DNA of 64,000 bases from Pseudorhodoferax aquiterrae (GTDB lineage Bacteria; Pseudomonadota; Gammaproteobacteria; Burkholderiales; Burkholderiaceae_C), in NCBI RefSeq assembly GCF_014652235.1, contig NZ_BMYK01000001.1, forward strand, positions 186,001-250,000. Direction: 5' to 3'. Shown here piece by piece: positions 51,760-61,316 of this stretch. The notes beneath the pieces are model-generated. The model made no database searches and was not told the DNA's origin. It worked only from the letters and a program-made list of their open reading frames with translations. Numbering within the stretch: the stretch's first letter is position 1; each line of letters begins with the position of its first letter. The position numbers and the translations under genes are program-made.

Positions 51760-51807
51760 CCCGGCAGCGCAAGCCGGCCTGGGCTGTGCCGGCGTCCGCC
51801 GTGGCGT

Positions 51808-53232
51808 TCACAGGGCTGCGTGGACGAGCCGGCCCAGCGTGGCCAGGGCGGCCTCGCTGCGCGCGTTCCAGGCATGGCCGTAGTTGAGCCGGATGCAGTG
51901 CGCGAACGCGCGGCTCGGCGAGAAGATCGGCCCCGGCGCGATGCTGATGCCCTGGGCCAGCGCCTGGCGGTGCAGCGCGAGCGCATCGACCTGCGGCGGC
52001 AGTTCCACCCACAGGAAGTAGCCGCCCGCGGGCCGCGTGGCGCGCGTGCCGGGCGGGAAATGCCGGCCCAGCGCCTGCATGAACTGCGCCTGCTGCGTCG
52101 CCAGGGTCTGGCGCAGCTTGCGCAGGTGCTTGTCGAAGCCGCCGCGTTCCAGGTAGCGCGCCAGCGCCAGCTGCGTAGGAACGGCCGTGGCCAGCGTGGA
52201 CATCAGCTTGGCGCGCGCCACCGCCCGGGCGTAGCGTCCCGGCGCGGCCCAGCCGATGCGCCAGCCCGGCGCCAGCGACTTGGAGAACGAGGAACAGTGC
52301 AGCACCAGGCCCTGATCGTCGAAGGCCTTGGCCGGCGGCGGGCGCTTGTCGCCGAAGTAGAGCTCGGCGTAGACGTCGTCCTCGATCAGCGGCAGCTGGT
52401 GGCGGGCCAGCAGCTCCACCAGCGCGCGCTTGCGCGGCTCGGGCATCAGGCTGCCCAGCGGGTTCTGGAAGTTGCTCATGAGCCAGCAGGCCTTGGGCCG
52501 GTGGCGCGCGATGGCCTGCTCCAGCGCCGCCAGGTCCATGCCTTCGCGTGGATGCGTCGGCACTTCGACCGCCGACAGGCCCTGCCGCTCGAGTGCCTGC
52601 AGCGCGCCGTAGAAGGCCGGCGCCTCCACGAGCACCGTGTCGCCGGGCTGCGTGAGGACCGACAGGCACAGGTTCAGCGCCTCCAGCGCGCCATTGGTGA
52701 CGACGATGTCGTCGCCCGACAGGGGTATGCCGGCCGCCAGGTAGCGCAGCGCGATCTGCCGGCGCAGCGCGGCATTGCCGGGCGTGAGGTCGTCCACCGT
52801 GCTCCACGGGTCCAGCGTCTGCGCGCTGGCGGCCAGCAACTGGCCCAGCCGCGCCAGCGGAAACAGCAGCGGGCTCGGGAAGGCCGAGCCGAAGGGCACG
52901 ACCTCGCGCGTCATGCTCGCGTCGAGGATCTCGAACACCAGCGCGCTGACGTCCACGGGCACCGAGCCTTCCTGCGGCTGCGAAGCCGCCTCGGGTTCGG
53001 GCGGCACCTCTTGCGCGTGCGTCGCATGCGGCGCCACGTAGTAGCCCGAGCGCTCGCGCGCCTGCACCAGGCCGCGCGCCTCGAGCAGGTAATAGGCCTG
53101 GAACACCGTGGACGGGCTCACGCCACGGCTGGCGCTGGTGTGGCGCACCGAAGCCAGCCGGTCGCCCGGGCGCAGCACGCCGGCGCGGATGGATTGCGCG
53201 ATGTCGTGGGCCAGGGCTTCGTAGCGCTTCAT
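51808..53232 (-). CDS. MocR-type (GntR HTH plus aminotransferase) PLP-dependent regulator
   Basis: The 474-residue protein joins a GntR winged helix at the N-terminus (MKRYEALAHDIAQSIRAGVLRPGDRLASVRHTSASRGVSPSTVFQAYYLLEARGLV) to an aminotransferase class I domain. The PLP lysine is in SSFSKSLAPGWRIGW, the ring-binding Asn in WLMSNFQNPLG and Asp in IEDDVYAELYF. MocR regulators use PLP as an effector and often control adjacent genes. Here the neighbours are the divergent LrgA/LrgB pair, 92 bp away, so those may be targets. A PdxR role (vitamin B6 synthesis) is less likely, as no pdx genes are nearby. Confidence 0.92.
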   Translation of the reverse strand: MKRYEALAHDIAQSIRAGVLRPGDRLASVRHTSASRGVSPSTVFQAYYLLEARGLVQARERSGYYVAPHATHAQEVPPEPEAASQPQEGSVPVDVSALVFEILDASMTREVVPFGSAFPSPLLFPLARLGQLLAASAQTLDPWSTVDDLTPGNAALRRQIALRYLAAGIPLSGDDIVVTNGALEALNLCLSVLTQPGDTVLVEAPAFYGALQALERQGLSAVEVPTHPREGMDLAALEQAIARHRPKACWLMSNFQNPLGSLMPEPRKRALVELLARHQLPLIEDDVYAELYFGDKRPPPAKAFDDQGLVLHCSSFSKSLAPGWRIGWAAPGRYARAVARAKLMSTLATAVPTQLALARYLERGGFDKHLRKLRQTLATQQAQFMQALGRHFPPGTRATRPAGGYFLWVELPPQVDALALHRQALAQGISIAPGPIFSPSRAFAHCIRLNYGHAWNARSEAALATLGRLVHAAL

Positions 53233-53324
53233 GGGGCGGCGGCATTGTCCTGCATCTGATCCGGTCTCCTGCGGCGCAACTGGTGGTGTTCGGCCCGTCC
53301 CGCATGCACTAGCATCGCCGCCCC

Positions 53325-53672
53325 ATGCTCTACGCCATCGCCACCCTGTTCCTGTTGCAAGCGCTGGGCGACGCCCTGGTGCGCCTGGCCGGCTGGCCGC
53401 TGCCGGGCTCGGTGGTCGGCATGCTGGCCCTGTTCGGCGGCCTGCTGGTGCTGCGCCGGGTGCCGGCCGGGCTGGACCAGGGCGCCCGTGCCCTGCTGCC
53501 GCACATGATGCTGCTGTTCATCCCCTCGGTGACCGGGGTGATGCTGCACTTCGAACGCGTGGCGCGCGAGTGGCGGCCGTTCCTCGTGGCCAGCGTGGCC
53601 GGGGCGGTGCTCACGCTGGTCGTCACGGCGCTGGTGCTCCAGTGGTTGCTGCGCCGGCAGGCGGCGGCATGA
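53325..53672 (+). CDS. CidA/LrgA family holin-like protein
   Basis: This small membrane protein of 115 residues has four predicted helices: ALGDALVRLAGWPLPGSVVGMLALFGGLLVLRR with the conserved PGSVxGM motif, then LLPHMMLLFIPSVTGVMLHFE, and a C-terminal helix. It matches the CidA/LrgA family, paired with LrgB-type proteins and linked to holin-like control of murein hydrolase activity or to export of small metabolites. Its stop overlaps an ATG that dead-ends at once; the real lrgB ATG lies 8 bp after the stop. It diverges from the MocR regulator. Confidence 0.88.
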   Translation: MLYAIATLFLLQALGDALVRLAGWPLPGSVVGMLALFGGLLVLRRVPAGLDQGARALLPHMMLLFIPSVTGVMLHFERVAREWRPFLVASVAGAVLTLVVTALVLQWLLRRQAAA

Positions 53673-53690
53673 CGGCGGCATGACGGCGGC
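53669..53690 (+). repeat. Tandem 11-bp repeat at the lrgA/lrgB junction
   Basis: ATGACGGCGGC occurs twice head to tail. The first copy holds the lrgA stop (ATGA) and a start that ends after four codons. The second copy provides the working lrgB start at 53680. A simple slip event would explain it. With one copy, lrgA and lrgB would overlap by 4 bp. Confidence 0.7.
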
Positions 53691-54387
53691 CTGGAGCGCC
53701 CTGGCCGGCTCGCCGGTCTGGTGGCTGGCGCTGACCGTGCTGGTCTATGCCGGCACGCTGGCGCTGTACCGGCGCAGCGGCGCGCACCCCGCGCTGATCC
53801 CGGTGCTGACCTCGGTGCTGGTGCTGGTCGGCCTGCTGCTGGCCAGCGGCACGCCCTATGCCGACTACGCGCGCGGCACCCAGCCGCTCACGTTGCTGAT
53901 CGGCCCGGCCACCGTGTTGCTGGCCGTGCCGCTGTTCCACCAGTGGCCGCGCGTGCGCGCGATCTGGCGGCCGCTGGCGATCGCGCTGCTCGTGGGCTCG
54001 AGCACGGCGATCGTCTCGGCCGTGGGCATCGCCTGGGCGCTGGGCGGCTCCTGGGAGACGCTGGCCTCGCTGGCGCCCAAGTCGGCCACCATGCCGATCG
54101 CCATGCCGGTGGCCGAGCGCATGGGCGGGCTCACGGCGCTGGCGGCCGTGGCCGTGGCGCTCACCGGCATCGCCGGCACCATGGTGTCGCAGCCGCTGCT
54201 GCGCTGGCTCGGCGCGGACCAGGACCCGGTCGTGCGCGGCGTGGCGCTGGGCCTCACCGCGCACGCCATCGGCATGGCGCGCGAACTGCAGCTCCATCCG
54301 GTCGCCGGCGCGTTCGCGGCCCTGGCCATGGGCCTGAACGGCATCCTGACCAGCCTGCTCGTGCCCTGGCTGCTGGCGTTTCGCTGA
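53680..54387 (+). CDS. LrgB/CidB family membrane protein
   Basis: The 235-residue protein has the LrgB layout of seven to eight helices. Marks are WWLALTVLVYAGTLALYRRS, LTSVLVLVGLLLASGTPYADYARGTQPLTLLIGPATVLLAVPLFHQWPRVR, the conserved LAPKSATMPIAMPVAERMGG, and ARGVALGLTAHAIGMARELQ-like C-terminal text. It partners LrgA/CidA. A plant relative (PLGG1) transports glycolate and glycerate, so metabolite export is possible. The start ATG 53680 follows lrgA closely; an earlier ATG at 53669 reads only four codons. Confidence 0.9.
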   Translation: MTAAWSALAGSPVWWLALTVLVYAGTLALYRRSGAHPALIPVLTSVLVLVGLLLASGTPYADYARGTQPLTLLIGPATVLLAVPLFHQWPRVRAIWRPLAIALLVGSSTAIVSAVGIAWALGGSWETLASLAPKSATMPIAMPVAERMGGLTALAAVAVALTGIAGTMVSQPLLRWLGADQDPVVRGVALGLTAHAIGMARELQLHPVAGAFAALAMGLNGILTSLLVPWLLAFR

Positions 54388-54455
54388 GTCTGCTCCGGTT
54401 GGGGGCGGCGCAACTGCTGCTGTCTGCCGATGCCGGACTGCGGCATAGTCCGGCC

Positions 54456-54644
54456 ATGAACAAGTTGCTGCGCACCGTGCGCGCCGTGCTCTGGAGCCTG
54501 ATCGGCCTGGGCGGCCGCCAATCCGAGGCCGAGAAGCGCACCGAGCAGGTGGGCTTTCTGCCACTCGTGCTCGTGGCCTTCGTGATCGTCGTGTTGCTGG
54601 TCGTGGGCCTGGTGGCGCTGGCCCGCTTCGCCGCGGGCGCATAG
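54456..54644 (+). CDS. DUF2970 domain-containing small membrane protein
   Basis: The 62-residue product MNKLLRTVRAVLWSLIGLGGRQSEAEKRTEQ, followed by one membrane helix (VLVAFVIVVLLVVGLVALARFA), matches DUF2970. This betaproteobacterial family has a conserved amphipathic N-terminus (the LWSLIGLGGR motif) and a single C-terminal helix. Its function is unknown. It follows lrgB by 68 bp on the same strand. Confidence 0.85.
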   Translation: MNKLLRTVRAVLWSLIGLGGRQSEAEKRTEQVGFLPLVLVAFVIVVLLVVGLVALARFAAGA

Positions 54645-54747
54645 GCCGTCGGGCCCGGCGCAGGCCTGCGGGAAGCTGTGCCGAATCTGTCTTCGTTGTG
54701 TTCCTGAAGGAATGGCGTAACCGCCCCATTCCAGGGGATTGCCTGGC

Positions 54748-54778
54748 TTCGCTGTTATATTCTTGGAAACACAGCGAA
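54748..54778. promoter_or_regulatory. Inverted repeat upstream of modA, possible ModE-type site
   Basis: TTCGCTGT (54748-54755) and ACAGCGAA (54771-54778) are perfect inverted arms around a 15-bp centre that begins TATATTC. E. coli ModE sites contain TATAT-rich half sites with dyad symmetry, so molybdate control of modA is plausible. A related stretch (CTTCGTTGTGTTCCTGAAGGA) lies about 65 bp upstream. Symmetry is seen directly; the regulator is inferred. Confidence 0.45.
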
Positions 54779-54814
54779 ACCATCTCCGACCCTCTTTCCT
54801 TTCAGGTGCCCTGC

Positions 54815-55564
54815 ATGCGGATCGTCGCCATCGCTTCCCTGCTGTCCGCCCTGGCCTGGCCCGCCGCATCCTGGGCCCAGCAGATCACCGTGTCCGCCGC
54901 CGCCAGCCTCTCCGACGCGTTCAAGGAACTGGCACCCCGGTTCGAGGCCGCCAAGCCCGGCACCACGGTGCGCTTCAACTTCGCCGCCTCGGGTGTCCTG
55001 CTCCAGCAGATCCGCCAGGGCGCGCCGGTGGACGTGTTCGCCAGCGCCGACCAGGAGACCATGGACCGCGCCGACGCGCAAAAGCGCATCGACGCGGCTT
55101 CGCGCAGGAACTTCGTGACCAACAGCCTGGTGCTGATCGAACCAGCCCAGGGCGGCACGGGCATCACCGGCCTGGCGGACCTCAACCGCCCGGCCGTCAG
55201 AAAGATCGCCGTGGGCAAGACGGCCACCGTGCCCGTGGGCCGCTACACCAAGGAGGTGCTGGACGCCATCAGCCTGTGGAAGGTGCTGGAGCCCAAGTTC
55301 GTGCAGGCCGACAGCGCGCGCCAGGTGCTGGACTACGTGAGCCGCGGCGAGGTCGAGGCCGGCTTCGTCTACCGCACGGACGCGACCGTCGCCGGCAACA
55401 AGGTCAAGGTGGTGGCCTCGCCGCAGGGCGCGACGCCCGTGTCCTACCCGATCGCGGTGGTGGCCGACAGCCCGCACAAGGCCGCGGCGGCCGATTTCAT
55501 CGCCTTCGTGCGGTCGGAGCCCGGCCAGCAGGTGCTGGCGCGCCACGGCTTCGGCAAGCCGTAG
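54815..55564 (+). CDS. modA: Molybdate ABC transporter substrate-binding protein
   Basis: The 249-residue periplasmic protein has a signal peptide (MRIVAIASLLSALAWPAASWAQQ) and the ModA start ITVSAAASLSDAFKELAPRFE. The binding residues are expected in AAASLSDAF (Ser), FAASGVLLQQIRQGAPVDVFASADQ, and VSRGEVEAGFVYRTDA (Tyr). It captures molybdate, which NicB and other molybdoenzymes need. No modB or modC follows; the next gene is convergent, so this is an orphan receptor within the window. ATG 54815 is set by the signal peptide, and an inverted repeat lies about 40 bp upstream. Confidence 0.93.
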   Translation: MRIVAIASLLSALAWPAASWAQQITVSAAASLSDAFKELAPRFEAAKPGTTVRFNFAASGVLLQQIRQGAPVDVFASADQETMDRADAQKRIDAASRRNFVTNSLVLIEPAQGGTGITGLADLNRPAVRKIAVGKTATVPVGRYTKEVLDAISLWKVLEPKFVQADSARQVLDYVSRGEVEAGFVYRTDATVAGNKVKVVASPQGATPVSYPIAVVADSPHKAAAADFIAFVRSEPGQQVLARHGFGKP

Positions 55565-55573
55565 CCCGCGCGT

Positions 55574-56665
<1,092 letters not shown>

Positions 56666-56700
56666 CGGGAAAGGTCTCCTTTGGTTGTGAAAATTCTTCT

Positions 56701-57489
56701 TCAGTAGCCGCTGCCGGGTTGGGCGGGGGCCTGGGCGCGCATGGCGGCGACGGTCTGCTGCGCGCCGGCCGCCATGAGCCGCGCATCGGAGCCCACCGTC
56801 AGGAACTGGAAGCCCAGGGCCTGGCGTTCCAGCGCCACGCGTGGGCTGCCGTTGTGGATGCCGGCCACCAGGCCATGCGCCTTGGCGCGCGCCAGGATGT
56901 GCTCGATGGCCTGCTGCGCGGTGGGGTCCACGTCGTCGAACACGGGCCGGCAGCCCAGCGACAGCGACAGGTCGGACGGGCCGATGTAGACCGCGTCCAG
57001 GCCTTCGACGGACAGGATGGCGTCCACGTTGTCCAGCGCCTGCGCGGTCTCGATCATCGCGAAGCGCACGACGAAGTCGTTGGCCTCTTCGGGGTAATCG
57101 GCGCCGTGCACGAGCAGCGCACGGATCGGCCCGAAGCTGCGCGTGCCGCGCGGCGCGTAGCTGGTCCAGGCCACGAGTTTTTGTGCGTCCTCGCGCGTGT
57201 TGACCATGGGGCAGATCACGGCCGCGGCGCCGGCGTCCAGCGTCTTCATGAGGATGCCGGGTTCCAGCCAGGGCACGCGCACGACCGGCACCGTCTCGGT
57301 CGTCTGGATGGCCTGCAGCATGGGCAGCATGGCCTGGTAGTCCACCACGCCGTGCTGGAGGTCGATGGTCAGGCTGTCCCAACCCTGGTGGGCCATGGTC
57401 TCGGCCGAGAAGCTGTTCGGGATGGCCAGCCAGCCGTTGACGGCGGCGCCGCCGGACTGCCACAGGGTGCGCAAGCGGTTGGGTGTCAT
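56701..57489 (-). CDS. garL: HpcH/HpaI family aldolase, 5-keto-4-deoxyglucarate aldolase type (GarL-like)
   Basis: The 262-residue class II aldolase opens with the typical GGAAVNGWLAIPNSFSAETMAHQGWDSLTIDLQHGVVDYQAM. The metal Glu/Asp are expected in FAMIETAQAL and VYIGPSDLSLSLG, and the substrate Arg in VVRVPWLEPG. Such enzymes split 5-keto-4-deoxy-D-glucarate into pyruvate and tartronate semialdehyde. The next gene is the tartronate semialdehyde reductase GarR (43 bp), which strongly supports the GarL role, though HpaI-like substrates cannot be ruled out. The ATG has no special oddity, and GGAG lies upstream. Confidence 0.85.
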   Translation of the reverse strand: MTPNRLRTLWQSGGAAVNGWLAIPNSFSAETMAHQGWDSLTIDLQHGVVDYQAMLPMLQAIQTTETVPVVRVPWLEPGILMKTLDAGAAAVICPMVNTREDAQKLVAWTSYAPRGTRSFGPIRALLVHGADYPEEANDFVVRFAMIETAQALDNVDAILSVEGLDAVYIGPSDLSLSLGCRPVFDDVDPTAQQAIEHILARAKAHGLVAGIHNGSPRVALERQALGFQFLTVGSDARLMAAGAQQTVAAMRAQAPAQPGSGY

Positions 57490-57532
57490 GTCGTCTCCTT
57501 GGTTGTGCCGCGTGCCGGGTGGGGGAGGGCGA

Positions 57533-58417
57533 TCAGTCCGGTGCCACCGGGTGGTGGGCCATGAGTTCGAGCGCCTTGACCAGGGCCGAATGGTCCAGCT
57601 GGTCCCAGCCCTGGGCCGCACAGGTCTGCATGAGCTGGGCCGCGCTGGCGGTCTGCGGCAGCGCCACGCCCATGGACTTGGCGCCGGCCAGCGCCAGACC
57701 CAGATCCTTCTGGTGCAGGCCGATGCGAAAGCCCGGGTTGAAGGTGCGCTTGATCATGCGCTCGCCGTGCACCTCGAGGATGCGGCTGGACGCGAAGCCG
57801 CCCATCAGCGCCTGGCGCACCTTGGCCGGGTCGGCGCCGGCCTTGCTCGCGAACAGCAGGGCCTCGCCCACGGCCGCGATGTTCAGCGCCACGATGATCT
57901 GGTTGGCCACCTTGGTGGTCTGGCCCGCACCGACCGCGCCCACATGGGTGATGTTCTTGCCCATCTTCTCGAACAGCGGCTGGGCGCGGGCGAAGGCCGC
58001 CTCGCTGCCGCCGACCATGATGGTCAGGCTGGCGGCCTTGGCGCCGACCTCGCCGCCGGAGACCGGCGCGTCCACGTAGTCGCAGCCCAGGGCTTCGATC
58101 TTGGCGGCGAAGGCCTTGGTCTCGATCGGCGAGATCGAGCTCATGTCGATGACCAGCTTGCCCTTGGACAGGCCCTCGGCCACGCCGTTCTCGCCGAACA
58201 GCACGGCCTGCACGTCGGGCGTGTCGGGCAGCATCAAGATGACGACGTCGGAAGCCTGCGCAACCTCCTTGGCCGTGGCCACACCCTTGGCGCTGCTGGC
58301 CGCGATGTCGGCATTGGTCTTGCTGCGCTTGACGTAGGTGAGTTCGTGCCCGGCGTTGATGAGGTGCAGGGCCATGGGCGCGCCCATGATGCCCAGGCCG
58401 ATGAATCCGATCTTCAT
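57533..58417 (-). CDS. garR: 2-hydroxy-3-oxopropionate (tartronate semialdehyde) reductase
   Basis: The 294-residue protein has the beta-hydroxyacid dehydrogenase fold. The NAD(P) loop is MKIGFIGLGIMGAPMALHLINAGHE. The substrate segment is YVDAPVSGGEVGAKAASLTIMVGG, and the catalytic lysine is Lys169 in GAGQTTKVANQIIVALN. It reduces tartronate semialdehyde to D-glycerate. It lies 16 bp after garD and 43 bp before the aldolase, completing dehydratase-aldolase-reductase in one operon. The close relative GlxR acts in glyoxylate metabolism on the same substrate. Confidence 0.93.
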   Translation of the reverse strand: MKIGFIGLGIMGAPMALHLINAGHELTYVKRSKTNADIAASSAKGVATAKEVAQASDVVILMLPDTPDVQAVLFGENGVAEGLSKGKLVIDMSSISPIETKAFAAKIEALGCDYVDAPVSGGEVGAKAASLTIMVGGSEAAFARAQPLFEKMGKNITHVGAVGAGQTTKVANQIIVALNIAAVGEALLFASKAGADPAKVRQALMGGFASSRILEVHGERMIKRTFNPGFRIGLHQKDLGLALAGAKSMGVALPQTASAAQLMQTCAAQGWDQLDHSALVKALELMAHHPVAPD

Positions 58418-58433
58418 GGTGTCTCTCCTTGTT

Positions 58434-60008
58434 TCAGGTCACGGGTGCGGGGTTGAACAGCACCAAGGCGTTGTGCAGCTTCCACTGCTCGGCCCAGGTT
58501 TTCTTGCGGCCGCTGGCCACGTCCAGCATGAGCTGGAACATCTCCCAGCCCACCTCGGCAATGGTCTTCTCGCCGGTCGCGATGGTGCCGGCGTTGACGT
58601 CCATGAGGTCGTGCCAGCGCCGCGCCAGGTCGTCGCGCGTGGCCACCTTGATCACGGGCACCTCGGCCAGGCCGTAGGGCGTGCCGCGGCCGGTCGTGAA
58701 CACGTGCAGGTTCATGCCGGCGGCCAGCTGCAGCGTGCCGCAGATGAAGTCCGATGCTGGCGTGGCGGCGTAGATCAGGCCTTTCTGCTTGAGCTTCTCG
58801 CCCGGCGAGATCACGCCCGTGATGGGCGCGCTGCCGCTCTTGACGATGGAGCCCATGGCCTTCTCGACGATATTGGACAGGCCGCCCTTCTTGTTGCCCG
58901 GCGTGGTGTTGGCGCTGCGGTCCACACGGCCCTTGTCCAGGTAGGCGTCGTACCAGGCCATCTCGCGGACCATGGCCTCGGCCACTTCGGGCGTGCTGGC
59001 GCGCGAGGTCAGCTGGTCGATGCCGTCGCGCACCTCGGTCACCTCGCTGAACATCACGGTGGCGCCCGCGCGCACCAAGAGGTCGGTGCAGTAGCCCACG
59101 GCCGGGTTGGCGGTCACGCCGCTGAAGGCATCGCTGCCGCCGCACTGCACGCCGACCACGAGTTCGCTGGCCGGCACGGTCTCGCGCCGGCGCGCATTCA
59201 GGCGCTCCAGGTGCTCCTCGGCCTGGCGCATGATGGACTGCACCATGGACATGAAGCCCACGTGGGCATCGTCCTGCAGGCAGACCACGTCGAGCTTGGC
59301 CTCGGCCGTGTCGCCCACGTCGGCGACGTTGCGTTCGTCCACGATGGGAATCGAACCCGGAGGGAGAAGCCGCTCGGGCTGCAGCTTCTCGCAGCCCAGG
59401 CTCACCACCATCACCTCGCCGCCGAAGTTCGGGTTCAGGCTGATGTTGCGCAGCGTGCGGATCGGCACGATGGCGTCCGGCGCGTCGATGGCCACGCCGC
59501 AGCCGTAGGTGTGCTCCAGCGCCACCACGTCGTCCACGTTGGGGTACCGCGGCAGCAGCTCGGCCTTGATGCGCTGCACCGCGAAGTCGGTCACGCCGGC
59601 CACGCACTGCACGGTCTGCGTGATGGCCAGGATGTTGCGCGTGCCGACCGAGCCGTCCGGGTTGCGGTAGCCCTCGAAGGTGTAGCCCTCCAGCGGCGGT
59701 GGGGGTTCGGGCTTGACGGTGGCGATGGGCAGGCCTTCCAGCGCGCGCGCCTCGGGCATGGTCAGCAGACGCTCGTGCACCCAGCTGCCGCGCGGCAGCG
59801 GCTTGTTGGCGTAGCCGATGGTCGCGTTGTAGCGGCGCACGGCCCCGCCCTCGGGGATGTCGACCAGCGCGACCTTGTGCGCCTGCGGCACCTTGTCGAC
59901 CAGGGTCAGGCCGTCGGGAAACACCGTGCCGGCCGGCAGGCCGCCGTCGTTGGCCACGATGGCCACGTTGTCGGCCGGGTGCATGGTGATGTAAAGAGGC
60001 GTGCTCAT
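58434..60008 (-). CDS. garD: Galactarate dehydratase (UxaA/GarD family)
   Basis: The 524-residue protein has the GarD/altronate dehydratase layout. An N-terminal SAF domain ([28 protein letters not shown]) is followed by the catalytic domain with [73 protein letters not shown] and TASD-like [32 protein letters not shown]. It dehydrates galactarate to 5-keto-4-deoxyglucarate with iron. The gene runs 17 bp after the enolase-type dehydratase gene. Having both dehydratase types in one operon suggests more than one substrate. ATG 60008 has a clean context. Confidence 0.92.
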   Translation of the reverse strand: MSTPLYITMHPADNVAIVANDGGLPAGTVFPDGLTLVDKVPQAHKVALVDIPEGGAVRRYNATIGYANKPLPRGSWVHERLLTMPEARALEGLPIATVKPEPPPPLEGYTFEGYRNPDGSVGTRNILAITQTVQCVAGVTDFAVQRIKAELLPRYPNVDDVVALEHTYGCGVAIDAPDAIVPIRTLRNISLNPNFGGEVMVVSLGCEKLQPERLLPPGSIPIVDERNVADVGDTAEAKLDVVCLQDDAHVGFMSMVQSIMRQAEEHLERLNARRRETVPASELVVGVQCGGSDAFSGVTANPAVGYCTDLLVRAGATVMFSEVTEVRDGIDQLTSRASTPEVAEAMVREMAWYDAYLDKGRVDRSANTTPGNKKGGLSNIVEKAMGSIVKSGSAPITGVISPGEKLKQKGLIYAATPASDFICGTLQLAAGMNLHVFTTGRGTPYGLAEVPVIKVATRDDLARRWHDLMDVNAGTIATGEKTIAEVGWEMFQLMLDVASGRKKTWAEQWKLHNALVLFNPAPVT

Positions 60009-60025
60009 CGTGGTGTGCTCGTTGT

Positions 60026-61156
60026 TCAGGCGCGTTGACCGATCTCCGCCGTTTCGCGCGTCCAGGCGCGCGCCTGCTCGCTCAGCGAGAGGCCCAGGCC
60101 CGGCCGCGTCGGCACCAGCATACGGCCGTCCCGGATTTCCAGGCGCTCGTTGAACAGCGGCTCCAGCCAGTCGAAGTGCTCGACCCAGGGCTCGGTGGCG
60201 TAGACCGCGCCCAGGTGCACGTGCAGCTCCATCGCGAAATGCGGGCCCAAGCTCAGGCCGGCATGCTCGGCCAGCGCGGCGATCTTGAGGAAGGGCGTGA
60301 TGCCGCCCACGCGCGGCGCGTCGGGCATCAGGTAGTCGGCCGCGCGGTGGCGGATCAGGTCGTAGTGCTCCGACAGGCTGGTCAGCATCTCGCCCGTGGC
60401 GATCGGCGTGTCGAAGGTGGCGGCCAGCGCGGCGTGGCCTTCGTGGTCGTAGGCGTCCAGCGGCTCCTCGATCCAGACCAGGTTGTACTGCTCGAAGATG
60501 CGGCACATGCGCTGGGCCGTGGGCCGGTCCCATTGCTGGTTGGCGTCCACCATCAGCGGCACCTGGTCGCCCAGGTGCTTGCGCACGGCCTCCACGCGGG
60601 CGATGTCGATCTTGCCGTCGGGCTGGCCGACCTTGAGCTTGATGCCGCCGATGCCGCGTGCGATCGAGGCCGCGGCGTTCACCTTGAGCTGGTCGATCGG
60701 CGTGTGCAGGAAGCCGCCCGAGGTGTTGTAGCAGCGCACCGAGTCGCGCTGCGAACCCAGCAGCTTGGAAAGCGACAGCCCGGCGCGGCGCGCCTTGAGG
60801 TCGTACAGCGCCACGTCGAAGGCGCCGTAGGCCTGCACGGCCAGGCCGCTGCGGCCGACCGAGGCGCCGGCCCAGCACAGCTTGGTCCAGAGCTTGGCGA
60901 TGTCGCTGGGGTCTTCGCCGATCAGCGCGGGCGCGACCTCCTTGGCGTGCGCGAACTGGCCGGGGCCGCCGGCGCGCTTGGAATAGGAGAAGCCCAGGCC
61001 CTTGTGCCCGTCTTTCGTTTCGATTTCGGCGAACAGCATTGCGATCTCGGTCATGGGCTTCTGGCGCCCGGTCAGCACCTTGGCATCGCTGATCGGGTTG
61101 GCCAGCGGCAGGTAGCAGGAGGAGAGACGGATGTGGGCGATGCTGTCGTGTGTCAT
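60026..61156 (-). CDS. Enolase-superfamily dehydratase, L-talarate/galactarate dehydratase-like
   Basis: The 376-residue protein is a mandelate racemase subgroup enolase. Active-site residues are Lys173/Lys175 (GIKLKVGQ), metal ligands Asp204 (MVDANQQW), Glu230 (WIEEP) and Glu256 (GEM), and His306 (GPHFAMELH). The spacing Lys-Asp-Glu-Glu-His equals that I recall for Salmonella L-talarate/galactarate dehydratase (197, 226, 252, 278, 328), shifted by a constant 22. It would dehydrate an aldarate to 5-keto-4-deoxyglucarate. ATG 61156 is chosen over an in-frame TTG 12 bases upstream; neither has a good ribosome site. garD follows 17 bp later. Substrate preference between talarate, galactarate and others is untested. 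Confidence 0.85.
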   Translation of the reverse strand: MTHDSIAHIRLSSCYLPLANPISDAKVLTGRQKPMTEIAMLFAEIETKDGHKGLGFSYSKRAGGPGQFAHAKEVAPALIGEDPSDIAKLWTKLCWAGASVGRSGLAVQAYGAFDVALYDLKARRAGLSLSKLLGSQRDSVRCYNTSGGFLHTPIDQLKVNAAASIARGIGGIKLKVGQPDGKIDIARVEAVRKHLGDQVPLMVDANQQWDRPTAQRMCRIFEQYNLVWIEEPLDAYDHEGHAALAATFDTPIATGEMLTSLSEHYDLIRHRAADYLMPDAPRVGGITPFLKIAALAEHAGLSLGPHFAMELHVHLGAVYATEPWVEHFDWLEPLFNERLEIRDGRMLVPTRPGLGLSLSEQARAWTRETAEIGQRA

Positions 61157-61263
61157 GGCGGTGTTCAAAGTACAGCGGCGGTTGCAAGCCGCGGTTCAGA
61201 CGGCCGCGGAGCAGGCCATCCAAGTGCACCCGCGGAACTGGCTCTGCCAGGCCGCTGGGTGCG

Positions 61264-61303
61264 CCCCCCTGGGGGGTATCGGACGGCTACACGCAGTGAG
61301 CCG
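61264..61303. other. GC-rich palindromic intergenic element
   Basis: CCCCCC T GGGGGG (61264-61276) is followed by CGGCT/AGCCG (61284-61288 and 61299-61303) in the 160-bp gap between the Bug receptor and the enolase gene. As I recall, CCCCCCTGGGGGG-type palindromes are common between genes in Comamonadaceae. It could reduce read-through from the receptor gene to the enzyme genes. Confidence 0.4.
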
Positions 61304-61316
61304 GCCAAACGGGGGG

